A DNA stretch of 64,000 bases from Megalobrama amblycephala (Eukaryota > Chordata > Actinopteri > Cypriniformes > Xenocyprididae): positions 22,215,797-22,279,796 of the forward strand of contig NC_063058.1 in the NCBI RefSeq assembly GCF_018812025.1, read 5' to 3'. Below are positions 47,315 to 58,730 of this stretch, in pieces. Position numbers and translations under genes: made by a program. Within the stretch, counting starts at the first letter, position 1. Every line of letters begins with the position of its first letter. Under the pieces are notes generated by a model. It was not told where the DNA came from and ran no database searches. It worked only from the letters and a program-made list of their open reading frames with translations.

Positions 47315-48516
47315 AGAAATTAAGGTTTTTGATGAAAACATTCCAGGATTATTCTCCTTATAATTTCAATGGTCTCCAAACAGTTGAAGGTCAAAATTAC
47401 AGTTTCAGTGCAGCTTCAAAAGGCTTTAAACGATACCAGACGAGGAATAAGGGTCTTATCTAGTGAAACGATTGGTCATTTAAAAAAAAAAAAAAAAACT
47501 GTATATGCTTTATAAACACAAATGAGTGATGCCTTCCCTATTCAACTTACGGAAAGAATATTTTTTTTCGTAAGTAGAATAGGGAAGGTGTAGGACTTAC
47601 AGCGTAAGCTTTTTGAAGAAAACGAAAGTGCGGTTTTGGCGGAAGCACGTGCAAGGCGATCATTTGTTTATACAAAAGCATATATAGTTACATTTTTTTT
47701 CCGAAAATTATCAATCGTTTCGCTAGATAAGACCCTTATTCCTCGTCTGGTATCATTTAAAGCCCTTTGAAGCTGCACTGAAACTGTAATTTTGACCGTC
47801 TGGAGGCCATTGAAGTCCACTATAAGGAGAATAATCCTGGAATGTTTTCATCAAAAACCTTAATTTCTTTTCGACTGAAGAAAGAAAGACATGAAGACAT
47901 TTTGGATGACATGGGGGTGAGTAAATTATCAGGAAAATTTTATTTGAAAGTGTACTAATCCTTGTCTGGCTATCACCAGACCAAGCTCAATTTAAAATTG
48001 AACATTGGTCTGGGGAGTCTGCATGTATTTTCTACTGCACACAATTGGATAGTGCTTCAACCAATCAGATCAACGATCCGGGTGACGTACTTTGCAAAGC
48101 GACACGAAAACTCCAGACAGATTTAGTTTGTATTGGTTTGTAGCATTGATCAGCGGTTTGCAAAAGCAGCAATGGCATCGAGCGATTTTTGGAGGTTGTG
48201 CAAAAAAACACATGAAAGTGAGTGGTATTTACACCCACTCGAGCGATTTGTTTGCTAAACTAAAGAAGTCATTCAGCATCACCGAGAGGTTAAAAGGAAT
48301 TGGATTGACGGTTTTACTTGCCGTCGCTTCTCTATCATCATCGTGTTATACCCGCCAATAGCGAGCAAGGTGGATAAGCCAGTCTGTGATTGGTTCCCAC
48401 AAAAGTGTAACAGAAGCAGTAGAAATGAATGTACGGGTTTCCAGACTGAGTTGCCGGGCGAAATCAAATCGCCGGCAGATCAGGCTGGGTTTACCCAGTC
48501 TAGACTAATCCTTTAA
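47315..48516. mobile_element. TTAA-type palindromic MITE, interrupted copy
   Basis: Sequence matching 5430-6114 runs from AAAACATTCCAGGATTATTC to GTACTAATCC, is broken at 47962, and resumes at 48504 as ACTAATCCTTTAA, with TTAA at 48513-48516. Its left terminus is missing. Confidence 0.75.
47963..48503. mobile_element. 541-bp element inserted in the MITE, with 9-bp target duplication
   Basis: It begins TGTCTGGCTATCACCAGAC and ends GGGTTTACCCAGTCTAG, imperfect inverted termini. ACTAATCCT is present at 47954-47962 and again at 48504-48512. This sequence occurs once in intact relatives (6103-6111 carries AACTAATCCTTTAA). A short ORF inside (48092-48361) has no family signature. Confidence 0.75.
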
Positions 48517-48996
48517 ATAACATATTTCAAATCAGCTACAAAATCTGACATGAACCGTCCCATAAATGTTGTTTCTTATGCTCAAATAGTGTTAAAAATG
48601 CTTATTTTTCAGGCTAGATGAGCATGTGCAGTCCTAAGCACAAGTCTCAGGTTTCTATGGGAACCGGAGCCTCTAATGGCAGCTGCAGTGACGCAATGAC
48701 TTTACCAATCAGCGATTGGCTCTTTTACTTAGAAGGCGGGATGTGTTCCGCCATATTGGCAGTTTGCCATTTCGCCCATGCCTAAATCCGCCACTGCAAC
48801 CCAAATATGAGATATAAAGTTGCAATTGTGAAATATTAGAGTAACATTTTAAAACATTTTTTTTAGAAATAGTTGCAAATGTAAGGGATAAAATTGCAAT
48901 AGTAAAGTCACATTCTGTAAAATATTTTATATTGTATTTTATATTAAGTCTTTATTTTCTTCTTTGTATTCTCTGAGGCAGGAATGGGCTGTTTCC

Positions 48997-50942
48997 TTGT
49001 ACCCTTTCAAAAATATTTTTAATTCCATGAATATAAGATTAGATGATAAGATAGATGTTATGCTCTATGCTGCATTGCACAGCAGTGAAAACTGTATCTA
49101 TGTCCCATTTTTTAATTAATAAAGTATGTTAAATCTAAAAGAACATGCATAGTTGCCCTAAATAATGATAATCAATAATGATGAGCCAGAAAGGGAAGCA
49201 GTCATTATAGTCAGGTATTTATGCTCCCTATGTATGCGGTGGACTGTGTAGAACTTCACAAAGATCAACAAAGGCGATAATTCACCGCTTTGAGCGAATT
49301 GTTCTCTTTCAGGGATGTTTGCAATGTTACTGCTAAGGAGCACTAAACTCTCCGGAATGTGGAATCCTGTTTTCTTGGAAAAATTAAGGCATGTTTAGAC
49401 ATATTCATATATGCCCAACAGCAATTTACTGGACACATCGTACTGCAGAAAATATTTTCATTCTGAATTTACATACAAGAAAGTAAACAGTAGCACTTAT
49501 TATTTGTGCTGTGTAATCAGAATTTTAAATTCTGTTCTGTATAATTTGAACGATGGCTTATATGTAGGCTATTATTTATAAAGAAAACATTTTTACATTT
49601 GTCTTTTCTATTAGCTTAAATGCATCAAACATCAAAATCATTTTAAGAGTACTCTCATATTAAAAGGTCATTTAAGGACATCATTTATTTATTTACTGGA
49701 TGAAATTTTAGGTTTTATAACAAGTATTATACACACATATATACACACACAAACAAAACAATGGCTGCTCCATGGATGTAAACTCAGTTTTATAGCGGGC
49801 CCCCTTGAAACATGCAGTTTTACAACTGAAGAACAGACTCTGCATAAATTAAAGATAATCCTTGGTAAGTTATGTTAATGTATTCACATGGTCTCTGCAT
49901 GCGTAACATGGGTAGTATATTACTAGTTTTGGACCCTATTTTTTGTATTGAGTTGAACCGTAAACCGTATGTGCCCCTTTAAATGAATGTAAGTCTCCAA
50001 AAGACACACAATATTGAAAATAAAAGCACTTTCAGTTTCATGCAATCATTGAAGATGCATCTGAAAGTTACATTATCTGATAGCTATTTTTGCAGTGCCA
50101 GTCGTGGTTTGTTTAATCAGTGTCTGTTTAAACCATCTGAGCTCATTGTGTCTAATGAGTTGTGCTTCTTATTAAATTGAGCCAAGTTTCTTCAGCAGCC
50201 TTCAGAGATAACCTACTTCTGTAGAGTGTTTGGCCTACTGTTGAACATGCTGAAAATAGTGTATTTATACCTTCAATGTGATTAAAAAATAGTTTACAAA
50301 TAATCATGTTCATGTCTGTATGCAGGAATGAACATGTATGCATAAAACTGAGCCATCTGTGCTTTGGTGCATGATGATAAATAGGAATGTTGATGAGTAA
50401 TAATAACCATAGCAAGCAGAAAATAAGTATCAGTCTAGTTACAAACATTATGTACTTTATACTCACCCTATTGCTTAGTTCCAGTCAACATGACTCATGA
50501 ATCAAATCTTGTTCATACAAATGAACGAAGGAACATGCTGATCCCTAAGGAGTACATATCTCACACCTTTAACAGAACCTCTTTCTTAAAAACAAATATG
50601 TACCAGACCTTTTGAAATCAGATAATCACACTTCCCATAATCTCCTTACATGGTATAATGCAGTGCAGGGGTATTTCTTTGAGTGCTGTTTTCAAACCAG
50701 GACAAGAATGTGTGCATCCCAGGGGGTGCATGTGCATAAAAGGGTGTAAATATGCATATAACATCTTGTTTTCAGGGTCACTGATGATGCATTAGCTACT
50801 GTTTTACTTAACCATACTTATTCCTCCAAGTTAAGAGGTCACCGATATTGGCAACACCTTGGTCTTTAGTGGTTGTTGCTTTATGCATTTATAAATTCAC
50901 ACTAAATATTTCTATTAACAATTCAAAAATGAATTGTATTAA
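48997..50942. other. Intergenic, no gene seen
   Basis: AT-rich sequence without splice-supported exons, clear termini or tandem arrays. Short ORFs only. Confidence 0.45.
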
Positions 50943-51957
50943 TTAAAGGATTAGTTCACTTTAAAATGAAAATTACTCACCCTCAAGCCATCCTAGGTGT
51001 ATAAGACTTTCTTCATTCTGATGAACACAATCGGAGTTATATTAATAAATATCCTCATGCAATTAAGCTTTATAATGGCAGTGAACGGGATCAACGAGTA
51101 TGAGCTAAAGAAAGTGCATCCATCCATCATAAACGTACTCCACATGGCTCCGGGGGGTTAATAAAGACCTTCTGAAGCAAAGCGATGCGTTTGTGTAAGA
51201 AAAATATCTATATTTAACAAGTTATAAAGTAAAATATCTAACTTATGCCAGACCGCCATCCACACAGCAAAATCTCCAGAGTTAAATCAACTCTGTTCAG
51301 AGTACATATGGTCCCTCTCTAAATAGTGTTAAAATAACACTGAAGCAGAGTTAAAGTTAATGAGATAATTAAGCAATTAATTAATTGATGATTGTGCATT
51401 ATTGATGAACACCTGCTGTTAACAAGCAGAATCACTAAAGAAAAGAGAAACACAAGAACAGCCTTATTAATTGCTTAATTATCTCATTAACTTTAACTCT
51501 GTTTCAGTGTTACTTTAACACTATTTAGAGAGGGACCAAATGTACTCTGAGCAGAGTTGATTTAACTCTGGGGATTTTGCTGTGCATATTCAACTTAGGA
51601 ACTGATGCTGCGTCAGTTTAGTTTTTTTTGTAAGTTGAATAGGGAAGGCGTAGGATGTAGTGTAAGCGTTTTGAACTGCGAGAGGCGTTACACTTTCTTT
51701 GTAAGTTGAATATGGAAGGCGGTCTGGTGGAAGCTAGATATTTTACTCCATAACTTGTTAAATATGGAATTTTTTTTTACATGAACGCATTGCTTCGCTT
51801 CCGCTCACTGCCATTATAAAGCTTAGATGCGTCATGATATTTATTAATATATCTCAGATTGTGTTCATCAGAAAGAAGAAAGTCATATACACCTATGATG
51901 GCTTGAGGGTGAGTAAAGCTTCGGATAATTTTCATTTTAAAGTGAACTAATCTTTAA
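50943..51957. mobile_element. TTAA-bounded palindromic MITE with another palindrome nested at its centre
   Basis: TTAAAGGATTAGTTCACTTT at the left (TTAA 50943-50946) and AAGTGAACTAATCTTTAA at the right (TTAA 51954-51957). The arms pair inward, for example AAAATATCTAACTTATGCC against the inverse near 51722-51745. The centre is occupied by the element at 51263-51585. Confidence 0.85.
51263..51585. mobile_element. Nested palindromic MITE
   Basis: CACAGCAAAATCTCCAGAGT at the left and the inverse ACTCTGGGGATTTTGCTGTG at the right. Arm pairing extends about 130 bases on each side (GTCCCTCTCTAAATAGTG / CACTATTTAGAGAGGGAC). No ORF. Confidence 0.85.
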
Positions 51958-52369
51958 TGCTTGAAGTCTAGTTATTTCCTAAATCCTCATTAAAACAAGT
52001 GAAACTGAAAGAAACACACATACTAAACACACTTCACATACTAGATCTATAAAATCTATAAAATATAGGTATTCAAAATTAATTATAATGCACTTTTAAT
52101 GTCTCAGTATCTTATAATGTCTTATAAATATTGAAATACCTCATTAACAATTTTATATTTCTGCGAGAAATGCAAGCAAAATTATAATACCTTATAATGC
52201 TTATAACTTAAATGGTGTCCAGTGCTCAAATTTGATAAAAGGTATATTTTTGTATATTTTTGATAAGTCTGCTTATATATATAGTATAAAAATATATGAT
52301 AAAAGTGTTCATATTAATGACTGTGACTTGTATACCATAATTTATCACTGACTACATTTACAATGATTT

Positions 52370-53336
52370 AAAGGTGCCATCGAATTGAAAATTGAATTTA
52401 CTTCGGCATAGTTGAATAACAAGAGTTCAGTACATGGAAATGACATACAGTGAGTCTCAAACTCCGTTGTTTCCTCCTTCTTATATAAATCTCATTTGTT
52501 TAAAAGACCTCCGAAGAACAGGCGAATCTCAACACAACACCGACTGTTACGTAACAGTCGGGCTCATTAATATGTATGCCCCCAATATTTGCATATGCCA
52601 GTCCATGTTCAAGGCGTTAGACAAGGGCAGCCAGTATTAACGTCTGGATCTGTGCACAGCTGAATCATCAGACTAGGTAAGCAAGCAAGGACAATAGCGA
52701 AAAATGGCAGATGGAGCAATAATAACTGACATGATCCATGATAACATGATATTTTTAGTGATATTTGTAAATTGTCTATCTAAATGTTTTGTTAGCATGT
52801 TGCTAATGTACTGTTAAATGTGGTTAAAGTTACCATCGTTTCTTACTGTATTCACGGAGACAAGAGTCGTTGCTATTTTCATTTTTAAACACTTGCAGTC
52901 TGTATAATTCATAAACACAACTTCATTCTTTGTAAATCTCTCCAACAGTGTAGCATTAGCCGTTAGCCACGGAGCAAAACCTCAAACTCATTCAGAATCA
53001 AATGTAAACATCCAAATAAATACTATACTTACGCAATTAGACATGCTGCATGATGAACACTTTGTAAAGATCCATTTTGAGGGTTATATTAACTGTGTGA
53101 ACTTTGTTTATGCAATGATAGAGTCAAGAGCTCAGGAGGGGGCAGAGAGCGCGAGCAATTAAAGGGGCCGCAGCCTGAATCAGCGCATTTCTAATTATGC
53201 CTCAAAATAGGCAGTTAAAAACATTAATTAAAAAAAAATCTATGGGGTATTTTGAGCTGAAACTTCACAGACACATTCAGGAGACACCTTAGACTTATAT
53301 TACATCTTGTAAAAAAAAACGTTCGATGGCACCTTT
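52370..53336. mobile_element. Element with GGTGCCATCGAA termini, ~970 bp
   Basis: TTAAAGGTGCCATCGAATTG at the left and GTTCGATGGCACCTTTAA at the right are inverted ends. No transposase is visible. The right arm is the inverted equivalent of the fragment at 45956-46235. Confidence 0.8.
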
Positions 53337-54229
53337 AAAAAAAACCCTGACAAGAATCCAAATTGTTCCCCGTTTTTAAAATTTAGGCTATAGATAGGCT
53401 CGTATTGGACTGTACATATCAATAAAATATTGAGCATTGAACTAAAATGTTCTTATTTTTCATTTCAGAAATCTGGTCACTTGACTCCACATTTCCGTGC
53501 CCACTGTGTTCAATTCAGGATATGAAGAGTGCGGAGTGAAAGCGGAGCAGGAAGTGATGCTTTTTGAAGTTCGGAGCGTGTTTTCTCTCGCTCCTAAAGT
53601 AAAAATGGAAAACCCGGAGTGGAGCTGGAGCAGAGTGATCACAGACCCCTTTAAGCGGGTAGGGAAAACCTCTGTCTCTCTGCTCCATTTTATGGTGTTC
53701 CAGAGTAGCTTTCAGTCTGTGAAACATAAAACGTGGAACAAATTTAATTGATTAAGAAGAAATATCCTGAACTAACTAGCTAAGTTTTGTCTGAAATGAG
53801 AGTTAATGAACATTATGAGCTTATCGAATTGGTGTAGGCCTACTAAAACAATTTAATATGTAGCCTATTGTTTATAACAACACGCAGTCGTGCACCTGCC
53901 AAATCACAGCCTTGCTGATTTTCAGTTCAACAGTACACTTGCTTCTGTGATGTTGCTTAAATAAACATCCAATTTCACGGTATGACCATGTGCATTTGGA
54001 TTTTTAAAAAATGATACCACTTCAGTCGTATGAAAAATGACTAGGCTGTTACCACGTTTTCATAACATAATCGTACCTTTAACATATAATTTATTAGAGT
54101 ATGTGGTTGGAATTATTGATGTTATTCAATGAAAAGACATAACTGATTTCAGTCTTATTTATATGAATACCTTTAATAAAACGTTGTATATAGAGTCGCT
54201 ATAGAAAGTGTTACCAAACTTTTTTGTGT

Positions 54230-54560
54230 GGTGGTCTGTGGGCGGCGCGCGCACATCCAGCCGAACTCACGGTGCGCCAGGCGATGCGTTTCATCCGGAC
54301 GCGCGCACATCGATACAGCGGAGAGTGGAGTGTATCTGACCGCTGAAGGGGGCATCTCCTACCGTTACCCAACCAATGTGATACCCTCCGGCTCTTCGGG
54401 AGAGGAGTTCCTCTGTCGACGCGGTCGTCTTCACCTTGTTTAGGCTACTCTTTCCAGCAATATTTCTCCACATTCAGAGAATAATGGAAGCGCTCGCGAC
54501 GAGATGCGCACTCTTTCTTGCGCAGATCGCACTCTTCAGTAACACAGGTATGTGAAGCAT
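54230..54560 (+). promoter_or_regulatory. CpG-rich patch, candidate promoter/5' UTR
   Basis: The patch is locally GC- and CpG-rich (GGGCGGCGCGCGCAC and GGACGCGCGCACATCG around 54240-54310), in contrast to AT-rich surroundings. It leads directly into the candidate first exon at 54484. Promoter function is inferred from composition and position only. Confidence 0.5.
54484..54547 (+). CDS. Candidate first coding exon with signal peptide; gene unidentified
   Basis: The ATG has A at -3 and G at +4. It opens 21 codons, MEALATRC then hydrophobic ALFLAQIALF then SNT, ending one base into the next codon at a GT donor (ACAG|GTATGT). That is the usual layout of a secreted or single-pass receptor gene whose first exon holds the signal peptide. 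No following exon could be recognised in the remaining 9.4 kb, so the first intron would be long. The family is unknown. Confidence 0.45.
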
Positions 54561-55206
54561 CAGAATCTGTGGTTTACTTCATTTGCTTTTAATAAATCCT
54601 TAATTATTGGTCTTATAAATGATTATCGTATATAGAATACTGTTCAGGTGCGTAAAGTGCTGGGTGTTATAGTTTGTACACCAAGCAAATTTCTATTGAA
54701 CTTGAGGTTCAAACTTTAAAAAGGATTTATTTCTGGCAAAACGTGATTTATGTCCAAAAACACTTTTTTGATTGTGTTTCATATACCTCATTGATTCACA
54801 ATGAGGCATATCATGGCAATTTACGTTATTTTAAGTGTCTACTGTACTGTATAGTCAATACTGAACGAGAGCATGTATATATGTTGTGTAGATAGAGAGT
54901 AATCATATACAACCTCTAAGTTCATAATCTGATCCAGTGATGCAGTTTTCTGCACTGTAAAATATTTCAAACCATTAAAATCGAAAACTTAAATTTAATT
55001 GATGCTTTATAATTTTCGTGATGTCATTGCTAAGTTCATGCATAGTTTCAATCTCTTTAAATCTCTTGATTTTTGAACAAAATCAAGTTTACACTTAAAA
55101 AAAGTATTGCTTGACAAAGTATTGCAATGAAGTTGTATAGAGACAAAATAATAAACATTTCAAATCAATGAAAATATTTTGTAGGGGGAAGAGCCTACAT
55201 TACAGA

Positions 55207-55207
55207 A

Positions 55208-55282
<75 letters not shown>
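55207..55282. repeat. (GT)n(AT)n compound microsatellite
   Basis: About 12 GT units change directly into about 24 AT units, in the presumed first intron of the candidate gene. Confidence 0.95.
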
Positions 55283-55288
<6 letters not shown>

Positions 55289-56854
55289 CCCTTCATTGTC
55301 ATCGCCATGTTGAGATCACATGACCAGTGGCGTTAAGTAATTTGCCAAGTTACCACTACTAATATTAACTGTAATTAATGCAGCAACCACCAGGAACAGG
55401 CAAAATTTAGTTGAGATCGATTTCAAGGATGTTGATTATAAGGATGGTATGAGATGGAGAAAACAGACAAAACAATAAATAAAAGAAAGAGAAAATAAAC
55501 GACTTCAGTGTGAATAGTCAGCAGTTAGTAAATTTCATTCATCCAGGCCAGTAGGTGTCAGTGTAGTCCAAAACCACTGACACTATTGAGACCAATAAGA
55601 GTTGGAAAAAAATTAATTAGTTCACCTATGAGGAGGTATTAATACCTTATCTTACCATTAAAATGTCTTTTTGTTGTAAACTTTTAGAGAAATAATTATA
55701 GAAATGATAGTGGCTATGGCTGATTTTTTTATTGTCTACTATTTTAGATTTGGTTTGTTGCACAGTTCAAGTACCCTATGAGAAGAAATGTAACTCAGCT
55801 CAAAGTTAACATACGCCAGTATTGTTCAAATCGCCCCCATACAGTTTAGTAGAAAGAGGCAAATGCTTACACAAACTTAGACTTCAATTCTAGGCTCATT
55901 ATTTTGTCCGCTTTCTGTTCCGAAGTGCCAAGGAGGCGACTGATATGCCTGGATTAATCTTTTTGGATGCCGTCTGAGACAAAGCCTTTAAAAGCTGGCC
56001 AAAGCCATTTTACTTAAGACTTGGAAAAGCCCTTTTGTAAGTCAGCTAGTGAACTGGGATAGCCAACCGGTACCTGCTAAAAAAAAAGGGGCTCAGCTGC
56101 TTTCTCATCCTTTACTACTTTTCTTCTTTTCGGTTTGGTGCTCTAAATGATGCTGTGATGAAATGTGTGGCACAAAGGAAGGACTGAATCTTTAGGACTC
56201 GAGCTAGTGAATGAATCTCTCTCTCTCACCATCTGGCTTCTCAAGTGCTGTACTATAGCTAACAACTTTTTTTCCCTTCTACACTTTTTTGGCACTGCTC
56301 TGTTTTTCCACTGAGGAAGTCCCTGTGTTGTTTGTTGGGTCTTGGGCTTGTGACAGATGGTAGTTGTGGACTGTAAAGCTGTCGGTCCGGGGTTCACGCG
56401 GCCCCTCCCCTGCCACATGCCTCATGTGTGTCCACCTGTGAGGGACGTGTGGCAGTGTGTGTCACTACATGCTCCAATTAGTGTCCAAGCAGAACAACCA
56501 TTTGGGTTTAAAGGTGAAGTGTGTCATTTTTCAGTGCTAACATGCTCCTTTCCCAGAGTGAAACAGGATGTAATGAGGAAAAGGACTTTATTTTATAAAT
56601 CAGGATAATTGGATTGTAAAAAAAATGGGTGTTACATAATAGAGTCATGGTGAATGCAAGTTTGCTAAAACTAAATATCTGTTTGATTACATTATCTAAT
56701 AGCCTAGATGGCCTTAGTGATGTCAGCAGAAAAGGAAAGTTGTTTCGTTCACACCACTTATCTGTGTTTGCGCTGTTTTAGACAGACTGTCAGTCATTGT
56801 CTTCAGTAACCACCTGTCACTGGTTACTGGACCGTTTACACAATCTGTTCAAAA

Positions 56855-57530
56855 ATGCTGATGCATTCAGGTTTGAAACAAGTGACTCTCTTAATGAATG
56901 AGTCACAGAATCAGTCACTCAAGCAATTCTTTCAAAAACAAGTGCTGAATTTGGAACCGCATGCTACTCATACTGCCTTTATAATATCTTTCTATGGCAG
57001 AAATTGTAAGAGTAGTATGCTAGTATGTGAACTCTTTTGAACTCAGCAAATGACTCATTCAGGAATTAAACAAGTGATTCTCTTCATGTGTGAGTCACAG
57101 AATCATTCACTCAACCAATTCGTTTAAAAACACTTATTCATTTAGGAAATGAAACACACGAATGGCTCAGTTCGGAATAGCATACAACCATACTATATTA
57201 CTTTTATCAATATGGTATGTTTTTCTGAATTAAGCCACTGTTTTTATGATTGAATCATTGAATCATTCAGTCAAACAACTCATTCAAGAACACTGATTTA
57301 TTTAGGAACACAGCAAATGACTGTCATTATGAGTGATTCATTAAATAATTTACAGATTTATTCAAAACAGATTCATTCAGCAAGAATCCTTACAGAGAAT
57401 TTGTAATATAATTCAGCCATTGTTTTCATGAACGAGTTATTGAATCAGTCAGTCATCCAAGTTTTTTTGATTTACTGAATCATTTACAGATTTGTTCAAA
57501 AACACTGATTCATTCATTGGCTTCATATGG
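56855..57530. repeat. Degenerate tandem repeat of GATTCATTCA-type units
   Basis: Four to five imperfect copies of a ~110-130-base block recur, each with an AATGAGTCACAGAATCA-like line, a TCACTCAACCAATTC-like line, and a CAAAAACACTGATTCATT-like line. No coding potential. Confidence 0.55.
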
Positions 57531-58383
57531 GGCTGTGTTCCTTATTAGAGCAAAAACAGACAAAATAACTATCCATATTTTGTCTAAAATGTCTAAAATT
57601 ACTTAATATTAACTGTATAAAATCAATATAGCCTAACACAAAGTCACGTTGTTGTTCTGAATAAGTGCTTTAATAATTCAGTCTTTGTGTTCGTTTGTAA
57701 AAGTGTCTAGCAGTTTTTTGTCTGTGTTTTTCTCTCCTTTTTGCTCTTTGGTGTGGGCACTTGGGTCAGCTTGGCATCCAGACCCCCTGTCCGAATCTGC
57801 CTGTGAAAACGGGAGCAGATTTCCCCCCGTCGGCAGCAACGGGGGCATTCGATGAACAGATTATTCGGTATTAGGCTCAAGCACATTCACTCAGGCATGC
57901 GGAGGGACGCACTGAGGCTCTGAGTCATGTCTTTTCTCTCCTTCCAGAGACAGTGGAGGGGCCGAGACTGAATGGACCAGGGCGGTGGATGGGATGGTGG
58001 TGAAGGGGGGCTCTGATGGCAAGCCAAATCTCTGCACCATCCTGCCCATGGCCTTGGGCCAGTCCCTCTTAGTGAATTATGCTGTCAGCTGCTCGATTTG
58101 TTTTGTGCCTGGCTGGCAAGAGGCGACCGGTGCTCGTGGACATGCAACAACGTAGGGTGTCTGGATTGGGAGGGGGTCTTATTGTATGTGGCATGTGAGT
58201 GTGACATTCAGAAGGGCCCCTGATTTGTCCCAATCGTGGTGCTCTCATGTCACAAAGGATGGATGAGCGAGTTGGGGTACTTTTGTGTGTCTGTGTGGGA
58301 GAGAGGGCTAAACTTGAACTGAGAGTGTCAGAAGCTTTCCTGTTATTGCAAACACCTATGTGGAGCACTGCTGGGTGTATAAA

Positions 58384-58490
58384 AGGGACAAAAATGAATT
58401 CATTTACTCACCCTCATTTCTTTCCAAACCTGTATGACCTGTGTCTTTCTTATGTGGAAAACAAAAGGATGATATTTTGATGATATTTTT
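58384..58490. repeat. MITE end fragment
   Basis: GAATTCATTTACTCACCCTC followed by TTTCCAAACCTGTATGACC is the common subterminal text of the TTAA-type MITE family, in left-arm orientation. No partner arm nearby. Confidence 0.5.
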
Positions 58491-58730
58491 GTCCATATAG
58501 TTAAAGTTTTTTATGTATAAACAAACAAAAAAAGACACAAAATGTCTGTTTCTGTTTCCATCGCGGTCTAAAGAACCGTGAAGAAGAGTGTGGTGATGTA
58601 GGACTGCACATGACTTTCTGCTGGATTTCTTCCTCTGCATATAAGCTTAATAAAGCCTGAACCTCGTCGTCAGTCCATCAGTTTTATTTTTTAAACTCCA
58701 CTGTTGATTTGTATAGCAAACAACTCTTAA

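Larger units (their letters stand above)
45588..48996. mobile_element. MITE with ATTATGAC-type arrays, copy D, split by a stack of later insertions
   Basis: Left TATGGAAACCTATTTCTGCC and right GAGGCAGGAATGGGCTGTTTCC are the family's termini. Array sequence (GAGATATAAAGTTGCAA units) runs from 45625 to 45955 and resumes at ~48798. The intervening ~2.8 kb consists of other repeats: a GGTGCCATCG element half, a G-rich segment, a TTAA MITE half, and a TGTCTGG element. Confidence 0.65.
54548..58380. other. Region downstream of the candidate first exon; no further exon recognised
   Basis: It contains the GT/AT microsatellite at 55207-55282, a degenerate tandem block at 56855-57530, and otherwise unique-looking DNA. 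The stretch around 57770-58250 is GC-richer and non-repetitive, and could be a conserved non-coding segment. No open frame with acceptor, donor and family signature was found. Confidence 0.4.

Noticed and set aside
48092..48361. 89-codon ORF as a gene
   Set aside because: It falls wholly inside the inserted element at 47963-48503 and shows no splice or domain support.
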